Shown here one piece after another: positions 57,234 through 64,000 of a DNA stretch of 64,000 nt. Both the position numbers and the translations under genes were made by a program. Below the pieces are notes generated by a model, which was given only the letters and a program-made list of their open reading frames with translations, was not told the DNA's origin and did not search any database. Numbering within the stretch: the stretch's first letter is position 1; each line of letters opens with the position of its first letter. The DNA is from Chryseobacterium sp. SSA4.19 (lineage in GTDB: Bacteria > Bacteroidota > Bacteroidia > Flavobacteriales > Weeksellaceae), in the NCBI RefSeq assembly GCF_022601875.1, contig NZ_JAKVIP010000020.1, positions 1 through 64,000 on the forward strand, read 5' to 3'.

Positions 57234-57845
57234 TTAAATTTCGCCTTTTCCCTGTCTGATCAGTTCCGGTTCTCCGGAAGTGAGGTCTACAATTGTTGAT
57301 GCTACATTATCTCCATATCCTGAATCGATGACAATATCCACCAGGTGGTCATACTTTTCTGCGATCAGTTCGGGATCTGTGGAGTATTCAATAATCTCAT
57401 CATCATCTTTAATGGAAGTTGATGCAATCGGATGTCCTAACTTTTCAACAATAAGTTGCGGAATCGGATGATCCGGAACACGGATGCCGATGGTCTTATG
57501 ATTTTTATATGCCAAAGGTAAACTTTTGTTGGCTTCAAGGATAAAGGTAAAAGGTCCGGGCAAGTGGCTTTTCAAAAACCTGAACACCGAAGTATTAATC
57601 GGTCTTGTAAAATCCGAAAGATGGCTGAGATCATTACAGATAATGGAGAACTGGGCTTTTTCCAGCTTAAGTTTTTTGATCTGGGCCAGCTTTTCCATCG
57701 CTTTTATATCAAAAATATTACAGCCTAATGCATATACCGTATCAGAAGGATAAATAATTAACCCTCCATTGTTTAGTGTTTTAATAACCTCATTGATAAG
57801 GTTTTCCTGTGGATTATCAGGATATATTCTCAATATCTTTGCCAT
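57234..57845 (-). CDS. Sua5/YciO/YrdC-family threonylcarbamoyl-AMP synthase-like protein
   Basis: A 203-aa protein with the YrdC fold, closest in layout to YciO. The pattern NGGLIIYPSDTVYALGCNIF near 28-47, LSDFTRPINTSVFRFLKSHL near 76-95, GPFTFILEANKSLP, and TIGIRVPDHPI near 119 is conserved. The enzyme family makes threonylcarbamoyl-AMP for tRNA t6A; YciO-type proteins may be less active. The last residues GEPELIRQGKGEI follow the canonical end. It lies 46 bp from the CPBP start. Confidence 0.9.
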   Translation of the reverse strand: MAKILRIYPDNPQENLINEVIKTLNNGGLIIYPSDTVYALGCNIFDIKAMEKLAQIKKLKLEKAQFSIICNDLSHLSDFTRPINTSVFRFLKSHLPGPFTFILEANKSLPLAYKNHKTIGIRVPDHPIPQLIVEKLGHPIASTSIKDDDEIIEYSTDPELIAEKYDHLVDIVIDSGYGDNVASTIVDLTSGEPELIRQGKGEI

Positions 57846-57927
57846 ACTTCAAAGATACGAATATTAAAATAATTTCCATAAAAGTCTTTAATAGTCAAGA
57901 AAAATTAGGATTTTCAAAATATTGTCG

Positions 57928-57935
57928 TATATTTG
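57928..57935 (+). promoter_or_regulatory. -7 box (TATATTTG) of tandem tRNA genes
   Basis: A TAnnTTTG match ending 11 nt before the first tRNA. Confidence 0.65.
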
Positions 57936-57946
57936 CAATCCAATAT

Positions 57947-58019
<73 letters not shown>

Positions 58020-58027
58020 CTAAGTTT

Positions 58028-58049
58028 AAGTGCTTTCGGTAAGCACTTC
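58028..58049 (+). other. Hairpin between the tandem tRNAs
   Basis: AAGTGCTT / AAGCACTT with a 5-nt loop separates the two tRNA copies. It may be a processing signal or weak attenuator. Confidence 0.5.
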
Positions 58050-58060
58050 TAAAGATACAC

Positions 58061-58133
<73 letters not shown>

Positions 58134-58141
58134 CTACAGGT

Positions 58142-58173
58142 AAGAGTATTACAGTTGTGTAATACTCTTTTTT
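58142..58173 (+). terminator. Rho-independent terminator of tRNA operon
   Basis: A perfect 12-bp stem AAGAGTATTACA / TGTAATACTCTT with a GTTG loop is followed by TTTT. Confidence 0.88.
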
Positions 58174-58409
58174 ATTTTCAGGATATTGAATTTTAAAATC
58201 CTGATACAATTAGATGATTATTGCAGAAACAATGATATCGATTTGTTTCAGTGATACCATATTTTATCTTATTGTTTTACCTTATGAGAAAAAGGAATTT
58301 TTGTTTTCATACATCTTTTGCATTTATTTATAGTTTTTTATGTTTGACCGGCTTTAATGGCGTAATTTATGCTGATCAATGGTAACAATCATTAAAAGAC
58401 GATAATAGT

Positions 58410-58820
58410 ATGTATAAGAAATTCCTTGCGGGCTTAGGAGGTGCCGTTGCGCTCAGCCTGCTCCACGAAGCGATCAGGAAAAATTTCGACAATGTCCCCG
58501 AGATTAATAAAGTGGGCGAAGAAGCTTTAAATAAGGCTTTGGATAAAGTGGATATGAAAGTAACCAACCATGATCAGCTGTATGCTGCAACCTTAGCTGG
58601 CGATGTAATCGGAAACGGAATGTACTATGCCGCCACGGCAACCACTGACTTCAACATTGCTTCCGGGGTTCTAATGGGATTGGGAGCCGTCGCACTGCCT
58701 GAAAAAATGGGCCTGGATGATACGCCGGTGGCTGAAAATAACCAGAAAAAAGTAATGACTGTAGCCTATTATCTTTTTGGTGCAATCATTACCAAATTTA
58801 TTTATGATAAAATAAAGTAG
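58410..58820 (+). CDS. Hypothetical membrane-associated protein
   Basis: A 136-aa protein. Residues 3-18 are hydrophobic (FLAGLGGAVALSLLHEA), a possible anchor. Gly/Ala-rich hydrophobic segments follow (DVIGNGMYYAATAT, ASGVLMGLGAVALPEKM and VAYYLFGAIITKFIYDK). No known family is recognised. Alone between the tRNA pair and the DUF2945 gene. Confidence 0.65.
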   Translation: MYKKFLAGLGGAVALSLLHEAIRKNFDNVPEINKVGEEALNKALDKVDMKVTNHDQLYAATLAGDVIGNGMYYAATATTDFNIASGVLMGLGAVALPEKMGLDDTPVAENNQKKVMTVAYYLFGAIITKFIYDKIK

Positions 58821-58841
58821 ATCCATTGTTAGTCTTACAAT

Positions 58842-58870
58842 AAATTGCCACAGTAAAGCTGTGGCAATTT
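58842..58870. terminator. Bidirectional hairpin terminator
   Basis: The perfect 12-bp stem AAATTGCCACAG / CTGTGGCAATTT with a TAAAG loop lies between two convergent genes; a T-run follows on the plus strand after ACA. Confidence 0.75.
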
Positions 58871-59075
58871 ACATTTTTTTAAGTGCGGAAGCTTTATGCA
58901 CGGCTGATTTCCCGGTCTTTTCACTCATCACCTCATATTGTGGTTCTTCTTCTGAAGCGCGCCTTTGCCTGTTCATAAAAGTAAAGTCTTTTGTATGGAT
59001 ATGCATAATTTTTCCGTGCGTCTCACCATAGCTGGAATTCCATCTTACCATATCTCCCTTTTTTAAACTGCTCAT
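58869..59075 (-). CDS. DUF2945 (HVA1/Tudor-like) family protein
   Basis: A 68-aa protein with the DUF2945 pattern: LKKGDMVRWNSSYGETHGKI near 4-23 and SGKSAVHKASALKKM-like end. It has a small SH3/Tudor-like beta-barrel and is common in soil and environmental bacteria, with no assigned role. The stop codon overlaps the shared terminator hairpin. Confidence 0.88.
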   Translation of the reverse strand: MSSLKKGDMVRWNSSYGETHGKIMHIHTKDFTFMNRQRRASEEEPQYEVMSEKTGKSAVHKASALKKM

Positions 59076-59170
59076 AATATATCATTTAAATTCAGAGGTA
59101 ATGATCATTTATTATGCCATTACAGTAATTTCCCATATATGCAGTATACTCTTGTAACCGGATATGAAAA

Positions 59171-59195
59171 ATCCCGCTTAAAAGCGGGATCTTAT
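59171..59195 (-). terminator. Rho-independent terminator (minus strand)
   Basis: The stem ATCCCGCTT / AAGCGGGAT with a 2-nt loop; on the minus strand it is followed by TTTTTC. It ends the 59222-59803 gene. Confidence 0.8.
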
Positions 59196-59221
59196 GATTT
59201 ATTTTAATAACAGCATCTGTA

Positions 59222-59803
59222 TTATTGAGCCAGTTGGTTAAAAGGTTTAAGTGCATTGTCATCAGCCATAGTCTGGCCCAGGAATTCTTTTTTCTGTCCT
59301 CTCTTCATTCTGTTGGCAGCATCATTTCCGTTAAAATAAGATTCATTCAGCTTTGTAGTAATTTCAGACGGGTTGAAATCAAATTTAGTATCTCCTTCTA
59401 CGCCCAGGTAACCGTTCTTTCTGGTAAGATTGGTAATGTAATTGTTGTAATTGATCAAAGTTCCTCTTAACATTGAAGTATGGTATTCCATGCACTTCTT
59501 CGCCTTTTTGGAAGAGTTGTTCAGGATACAGTTGTTCATATTTCCTCTGTAAAGACGCCATTCCAGTTCCACTTTTCCATATTCTTTTGCTAAAGCTGTG
59601 GTTCCGTTGCTGATGATGTTGGGATCATTTTCTTTTTCACTTATTTCTTTTAAATGCTTAATGACCAAAGGAACCGTATTTTCAATTTTATTTTTTGTTT
59701 CACCTACGACACTGAAATCCGCTGCAGGAGAGCCTTTCTTTTGAGCTGTAGTAACGTTAAAAATGAGTAGTAATAGTACAATCAATAAATTATATCTTTT
59801 CAT
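59222..59803 (-). CDS. Hypothetical secreted protein
   Basis: A 193-aa protein with a signal peptide (MKRYNLLIVLLLLIFNVTTA, cleavage before Q21). The mature part is helical and charged (TKNKIENTVPLVIKHLKEIS, EKENDPNIISNGTTALAKEY) and has a Cys pair near 93 and 104 (NNCILNNSSKKAKKCMEY). No family is recognised. Likely periplasmic. Confidence 0.7.
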   Translation of the reverse strand: MKRYNLLIVLLLLIFNVTTAQKKGSPAADFSVVGETKNKIENTVPLVIKHLKEISEKENDPNIISNGTTALAKEYGKVELEWRLYRGNMNNCILNNSSKKAKKCMEYHTSMLRGTLINYNNYITNLTRKNGYLGVEGDTKFDFNPSEITTKLNESYFNGNDAANRMKRGQKKEFLGQTMADDNALKPFNQLAQ

Positions 59804-60134
59804 GAGAAATTTTTAAAGCACTAAAATAAATATATTTTCCGAGTTTGACCCATTTCATTTTAATTTTATACAATAAAAATTAACAACTTTTAAGAATTTT
59901 AATCTTTTTGGTTAATATTGGTGCATATTTTAAGATCATTATTTTATCTGAATACTGTTTGAGAAAAAATTAGATAAATTTATTGTGCTGATTTTCAATT
60001 TATTAAATAATAAATAAATTTATCACTAAAAAAATAGTTGTTCAAATCCATTTTATTTTTACATTTGTATAACTAATTTGTTAGTGATAATGAAACAGGG
60101 ATGATTGTCACAATAATGATAAAGTGAAAAAGTA
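59804..60134. promoter_or_regulatory. BlaI control region with operator dyads
   Basis: About 330 bp. A -7 box TACATTTG lies at 60060-60067. Candidate operator half-sites are TTATCACTAA at 60020-60029 and its exact reverse complement TTAGTGATAA at 60081-60090. The second overlaps a tight dyad ACTAA-TTTG-TTAGT (60072-60085) just downstream of the box. This layout fits autoregulation by the BlaI-type repressor encoded next. The rest is A+T-rich with nothing recognisable. Confidence 0.65.
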
Positions 60135-60500
60135 ATGAAAAATCAGACTTTAACAAAAGCGGAAGAGCAGGTAATGCAATATGTGTGGAAACTTGGAAAA
60201 GGATTTCTTAAAGAGATCCTTGATCTTTTTCCTGAACCCAAGCCGCATACCAATACCGTCTCTACGATTTTAAAGGTATTAAAGGAAAAGGAATTCGTAG
60301 ACTATAATGTGTACGGGAGACAGCATGAATATTTTCCATTGGTTTCTAAAGAACAGTATTCCGGGAAAACAATGAAAAGCCTTGTGAAGAACTATTTTAA
60401 AGGTTCCTATAAAAATGCGGTTTCTTTTCTGGTAGAAAAAAATGAAATGACCGTAGAAGATCTCGAAATGCTGCTGAACGAACTCAAAAAGAAAAACTGA
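60135..60500 (+). CDS. BlaI/MecI/CopY-family transcriptional repressor
   Basis: A 121-aa winged-helix repressor: LTKAEEQVMQYVWKLGKGFL near 5-24, KPHTNTVSTILKVLKEKEFV near 36-55 as the recognition helix, and a C-terminal dimerisation half (ENEMTVEDLEMLLNEL). In the BlaR/MecR systems the repressor is inactivated by a membrane metallopeptidase; the next gene 6 nt away encodes one. Target operator dyads lie upstream. Confidence 0.93.
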   Translation: MKNQTLTKAEEQVMQYVWKLGKGFLKEILDLFPEPKPHTNTVSTILKVLKEKEFVDYNVYGRQHEYFPLVSKEQYSGKTMKSLVKNYFKGSYKNAVSFLVEKNEMTVEDLEMLLNELKKKN

Positions 60501-60506
60501 CAGATT

Positions 60507-62321
60507 ATGGAAACTGTACTTTTATATTTCGGAAAAGTAATTGTATGCTCCGGTGTAACATTTCTGTACTATCGGTTGTCTTTAAAAGATAAGACGTTTC
60601 ATCATTACAACCGGTTTTATCTTTTGTCTGCCATGCTGATCTCGATCTTGCTTCCTGTGATAAGGATTGAAGATTTTACCGTTGAAGTGAGCAGTAATAT
60701 ATACCGGCTTATTGATACAGTACAGGTTTTTAATAAAAATTCAGGCCATGATTACATTTATTTTAGAATTATTCTTTCAGCTGTGGGGCTGGTTTCTCTC
60801 TTTTATTTAGGGAGGTTTATCCATGGAATAATAAAGATCCGGCAGCTGAAAACCCAGTTTTATAAAGAAACTTTTGACGGGATTAACTTTTATAGTACGG
60901 ATTTAAATGACGCCCCTTTTTCCTATTTCAGGAATCTGTTCTGGAAGAATTCCATTATGCTGAATTCAGATGTCGGAAAGCAGATTCTTAAACATGAAAT
61001 GGTGCATATCGAACAGAAACACTCATCAGATAAAGTATTTATTGAAATCCTAACGGCTGTTTTCTGGTTCAATCCCTTTTTTCATATCATCAAAAAAGAA
61101 ATCAGTTTAATTCATGAATATTTGGCGGATCACAAAGCCGTCAGACAATCGGACACCAAAGCATTTGCGCAAATGCTCTTAGCCAGCCACTTTTCCGGAA
61201 CAGCGTTGCCGGCAGCCAGTCCGTTTCTCAGTTCAAACCTAAAAAAACGACTTAAAATGTTACAAAAACCAAAAACCAAGTTCGGATATGTGCGCAGAAT
61301 TTTTGCATTGCCGGTAGTGTTTTCTGTAGCTTTTGCCTATCTGGTAAATGCTAAGAATCAGGAAATCAAAGCTACGAATATCGAAATTGAGAAAGCTGTC
61401 TCTCAGATTAAAAAAGAAGATAAAACGATCATTAAGAAAGATACGATTGCTCCGAAACCAAAAAATAATACGGCTGTATCTCCAAAAGATGTAAAAGAAA
61501 ATCAAAAAAGGATTTCAGCGTTACATAAAGATATTGCTGAAAAGGGTAAAGGACTGAAGGATCTTGAGCCTGATAGTGAAGAGTTTCAAGCTAAAGTAAA
61601 GGAAATCGCTGTATTAGCTGCTGAAACAGTAAAGATGAGTGATGATGAAATGATGCATACATTGGATCAGGATTTTAAAATCAATAAAAAGGTGAAAAAA
61701 ACTGTTGATTGGGAAATTATCACTCGAAGCGAACCCAGAACCAGAGAAATGTCTGATTTTAACTTTAACTTTCCCAACATCTCGCCAACGTCACCAAATG
61801 CTCCTAAAGTAAAAGTATATACTTTCAAGGATAGTGGAGATATGAAATGGTCTCCTGAGATGGAAAAATCTTTCAGGCTGTCAGAGTCAAATGCTACAGA
61901 ATCTGCGGCAACTGCAAAAAAAAGAGCAAAACTGGAAAAAGAAAGAGCGAAGCTGGAAGAAAAAAGAGCGAAGCTTGAAGGAGAAAAAGCAAAACTGGAA
62001 GCGGAAAGAAGAGCTTTGGACGGAAATAGAAAAGTTTACATCTACAGCAATACTATAAAGGGTTTACAGGATGATAAATTTTTTAAGCTGACCGCAACAA
62101 ATAATATCAGGATCAACCATAAAAAAAATTCTATGCTTACATCCGGAACTAAAAATGTCAAAGGCACGGAAGATATCAAAATATATTTCGACGGCAAAGA
62201 AATTACGGATCAGGAAATGCAGGCTCTGGATCCCGGGAAGATTGAAAGAATGAATATCTATAAAAAAACAGTCGACGGAGGCATGACGACAGGAGAAATA
62301 AGAATCGAGGCAAAAAAATAA
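60507..62321 (+). CDS. M56-family (BlaR1-like) membrane metallopeptidase
   Basis: A 604-aa protein with N-terminal membrane helices (about 4-20, 35-50, 90-105 and 265-282) and a cytoplasmic zinc protease site HEMVH near 162-166, with HEYLADHKAV near 203 supplying a further ligand. The C-terminal part (285-604) lies outside the membrane and carries a coiled coil of Lys/Glu/Ala repeats (KLEKERAKLEEKRAKLEGEK) near 470-510. There is no beta-lactam-binding domain, so its inducer differs from BlaR1 and is unknown. Cotranscribed with the repressor. Confidence 0.9.
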   Translation: METVLLYFGKVIVCSGVTFLYYRLSLKDKTFHHYNRFYLLSAMLISILLPVIRIEDFTVEVSSNIYRLIDTVQVFNKNSGHDYIYFRIILSAVGLVSLFYLGRFIHGIIKIRQLKTQFYKETFDGINFYSTDLNDAPFSYFRNLFWKNSIMLNSDVGKQILKHEMVHIEQKHSSDKVFIEILTAVFWFNPFFHIIKKEISLIHEYLADHKAVRQSDTKAFAQMLLASHFSGTALPAASPFLSSNLKKRLKMLQKPKTKFGYVRRIFALPVVFSVAFAYLVNAKNQEIKATNIEIEKAVSQIKKEDKTIIKKDTIAPKPKNNTAVSPKDVKENQKRISALHKDIAEKGKGLKDLEPDSEEFQAKVKEIAVLAAETVKMSDDEMMHTLDQDFKINKKVKKTVDWEIITRSEPRTREMSDFNFNFPNISPTSPNAPKVKVYTFKDSGDMKWSPEMEKSFRLSESNATESAATAKKRAKLEKERAKLEEKRAKLEGEKAKLEAERRALDGNRKVYIYSNTIKGLQDDKFFKLTATNNIRINHKKNSMLTSGTKNVKGTEDIKIYFDGKEITDQEMQALDPGKIERMNIYKKTVDGGMTTGEIRIEAKK

Positions 62322-62342
62322 TGATCAACCAATTTCAACTGA

Positions 62343-62400
62343 GCGCTGTCGATGATATAATTTCAGATTTTAACATTCTGCATCGACAGTGCTTTTATAA
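62343..62400 (+). terminator. Probable terminator after M56 gene
   Basis: The long stem GCGCTGTCGATG / CATCGACAGTGC (one mismatch) with a long loop is followed by TTTTATAA. Confidence 0.6.
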
Positions 62401-62412
62401 TACAAAATATAG

Positions 62413-63237
62413 ATGATGAGAAACCGTTTTTTTCTTTTTTTATTTCTAAGCGTGCTTTTCAATGCACAGAACCAGCGTTTTACCTATGATTACAGCTTCA
62501 TCCCTGATTCTGCCAATATTTCTGATATAAAAAAAGAAATGATGAATCTTGACGTCTCGAAATCGGGTTCTAAATTTTATAGTTATACGGTTTACCGGTC
62601 AGATTCTTTAATGAAAGTTGATCTGGAAAAACAGTTGGCAGCCTCAGGGTCAATGAATGTAAAATCTGATAACCGTAAAGGTCTGGTACGATATACGGTT
62701 TCAAAAACATATCCTAAATATGAAGTCTTTTTTCATAACAGGATTTTAAGGGATCAGTATAAGGTTTCTGAAGAAAGGCCGATAGTATGGACAATGACTT
62801 CGGAAAAACTGAAAATCGGGGAATGGTCAACACAAAAAGCAGAGACTGATTTTGCAGGAAGGCATTGGTATGCCTGGTTTACGACGGATATCCCGATTCA
62901 AGACGGCCCTTATAAATTTCATGGACTTCCCGGGCTCATCGTGAAACTGGAAGATCAGACTCAATCTCATCGTTTTATGCTACAGGCTGTAAAAAGCATC
63001 AGTTCTATTCCTGAAGACATTTTTGGGTCGCATGAAATTTCAGTGAATTCCAAACAATACGGCAAATTGGTCAAGGAATATGAAGATTATCCTACCAAAG
63101 GTCTAAAACAAATACAGATGGGAGGCGCGGTGATGATTATGAAAGAGGGGCAGAATCCCAATATGAAGGATCAGGAAAAACGGATCAAAGAAAGAATGAA
63201 AAAAGATAATAATAAAATTGAACTTAATACGATCTAA
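62413..63237 (+). CDS. GLPGLI family protein
   Basis: A 274-aa secreted protein of the Bacteroidetes GLPGLI family. Signal peptide 1-18 (FFLFLFLSVLFNAQ). The defining motif GPYKFHGLPGLIVKLED lies near 165-181, preceded by WYAWFTTDIPIQ. The C-terminus is rich in Met and Lys (MKDQEKRIKERMKKDNN). The function is unknown. It is followed 3 nt later by a second GLPGLI gene, a tandem duplication. Confidence 0.93.
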   Translation: MMRNRFFLFLFLSVLFNAQNQRFTYDYSFIPDSANISDIKKEMMNLDVSKSGSKFYSYTVYRSDSLMKVDLEKQLAASGSMNVKSDNRKGLVRYTVSKTYPKYEVFFHNRILRDQYKVSEERPIVWTMTSEKLKIGEWSTQKAETDFAGRHWYAWFTTDIPIQDGPYKFHGLPGLIVKLEDQTQSHRFMLQAVKSISSIPEDIFGSHEISVNSKQYGKLVKEYEDYPTKGLKQIQMGGAVMIMKEGQNPNMKDQEKRIKERMKKDNNKIELNTI

Positions 63238-63240
63238 ATA

Positions 63241-64000
63241 ATGTATAAAATTTTTACAGTAGTATTCCTTACCATAGGATTCGGCATATTTGGGCAAACC
63301 CGCTTTTTTTATGAATATAAGTTCATTCCTGATTCTACTGATAAAGCTGGTGTTAAAACGGAAATGATGCTGCTGGATATTAATAAAAGCGGCTCCCGCT
63401 ATTACAGCCGTGATAAATTTGTATCCGATTCAACATCAAAAGCCGATCTGGAAAAACAGTTGAAACTCAGCCCCGGGAATATAAGTATCAACAGAAGAGA
63501 TAAGCCGGGACAGGTTTCTTATAAAGTAACCAAGCAATATCCCGATTTTAAGACCTGTCTCTTTATGAAAGTTTCGTCCGACAGTTATAAAATTGAAGAA
63601 GACAAAAAACCGGAATGGAAAATTCTTCCTGACAAACAGAAGATAGGAGCGTATACTGCCCAAAAAGCCACAACCAGTTTCGGAGGAAGGGAATGGACAG
63701 CATGGTTTTCCACAGAGCTTCCGTTTCAGGACGGCCCTTATAAGTTTTACGGACTTCCCGGTCTGATTGTTAAAATTGAAGACAGCACAGGTTCCCATTT
63801 GATGACGCTGGTCGGAAATAAAACGATTACGATAGCTACAGATAAAGAACCGGAGCTTCCGCAGGGAATACAGGTCTATGGAATGGGCGGGAAAGACATT
63901 GAAATCAATAAAAGCCAGTTCAAAAAAGTCTGGAAAGCCTACGTCAACGATCCAACGAAAAATATGCGGGAAATGATGATGAAAAATACGGATACGAACA
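63241..64000 (+). CDS. GLPGLI family protein, cut by window edge
   Basis: The open frame runs from ATG 63241 to the end of the window (253 codons seen). Signal peptide MYKIFTVVFLTIGFGIFGQ. It repeats the layout of the preceding gene: FYEYKFIPDSTDK, WTAWFSTELPFQDG, and GPYKFYGLPGLIVKIED. The C-terminus lies outside. A paralogue of the upstream gene. Confidence 0.93.
   Translation, partial: MYKIFTVVFLTIGFGIFGQTRFFYEYKFIPDSTDKAGVKTEMMLLDINKSGSRYYSRDKFVSDSTSKADLEKQLKLSPGNISINRRDKPGQVSYKVTKQYPDFKTCLFMKVSSDSYKIEEDKKPEWKILPDKQKIGAYTAQKATTSFGGREWTAWFSTELPFQDGPYKFYGLPGLIVKIEDSTGSHLMTLVGNKTITIATDKEPELPQGIQVYGMGGKDIEINKSQFKKVWKAYVNDPTKNMREMMMKNTDTN

Overview
The window looks like chromosomal DNA of a Flavobacteriia member, most likely Chryseobacterium or a close Weeksellaceae relative. 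The support is type IX secretion C-terminal sorting domains, GLPGLI-family proteins, a Bacteroidetes-type VgrG, DUF6266 and DUF2931 proteins, -7 promoter boxes of the form TAnnTTTG, and very weak Shine-Dalgarno sequences. This is a judgement from protein families and sequence style; no database search was run.

Layout. (1) 1-6150 is a visibly G+C-rich accessory stretch: a small HTH protein, an unknown small protein, a DUF6266 protein, a GIY-YIG nuclease gene set among REP-like palindromes, a DKNYY-like membrane protein and an FMN reductase. (2) 6279-17680 is an A+T-rich defence island. It is a type I restriction-modification operon (hsdM, hsdS, hsdR) with an HNH endonuclease and an McrBC pair nested between hsdS and hsdR. 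mcrC carries an in-frame stop codon. The island is bordered by a truncated secreted-protein gene on the left and a broken XRE-type regulator on the right. (3) 18840-26729 is a type VI secretion cargo cassette: VgrG, a DUF2931 lipoprotein, a DUF2235 (Tle-like) lipase effector, an unknown protein, a PAAR-like/GH19 lysozyme-like effector and a probable periplasmic immunity protein.

(4) 26820-35341 holds housekeeping and envelope genes: a DUF1294 protein, typA, an M23 peptidase truncated before an SH3 domain, a GHL10 glycosidase-like lipoprotein, ferritin and ychF. (5) 35451-36170 holds three tandem double-glycine-leader, cysteine-containing peptides, one of them absent from simple ORF calling because it is only 54 aa. 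An AraC regulator, an SDR and a frameshifted aminotransferase follow. (6) 39487-49225, all on the minus strand, is a secretion and signalling block. It has a trypsin-like protease fused to a seven-bladed lectin-like propeller and a T9SS tail, another GG-leader peptide, a LytS/LytTR-type two-component pair with a large propeller sensor, a second T9SS protein, and an orphan paralogous LytTR regulator.

(7) 49497-64000 is core genome: parE-parC, a rhomboid protease, prmC, yaaA, a CPBP protease and a Sua5/YciO protein. Two identical tandem initiator tRNA genes, small hypothetical proteins, a BlaI-M56 regulatory pair with a candidate operator, and two GLPGLI genes (the last cut by the window edge) complete it.

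Several genes are broken by single lesions: mcrC (TAA), the M23 peptidase (TAG), the 6279 gene (TGA), the aminotransferase (extra G) and the XRE-type regulator (lost A). Some may be sequencing errors and some real decay. The most interesting non-standard signals are the palindrome family around the GIY-YIG gene, the nested defence operon, and the GG-leader peptide cluster.
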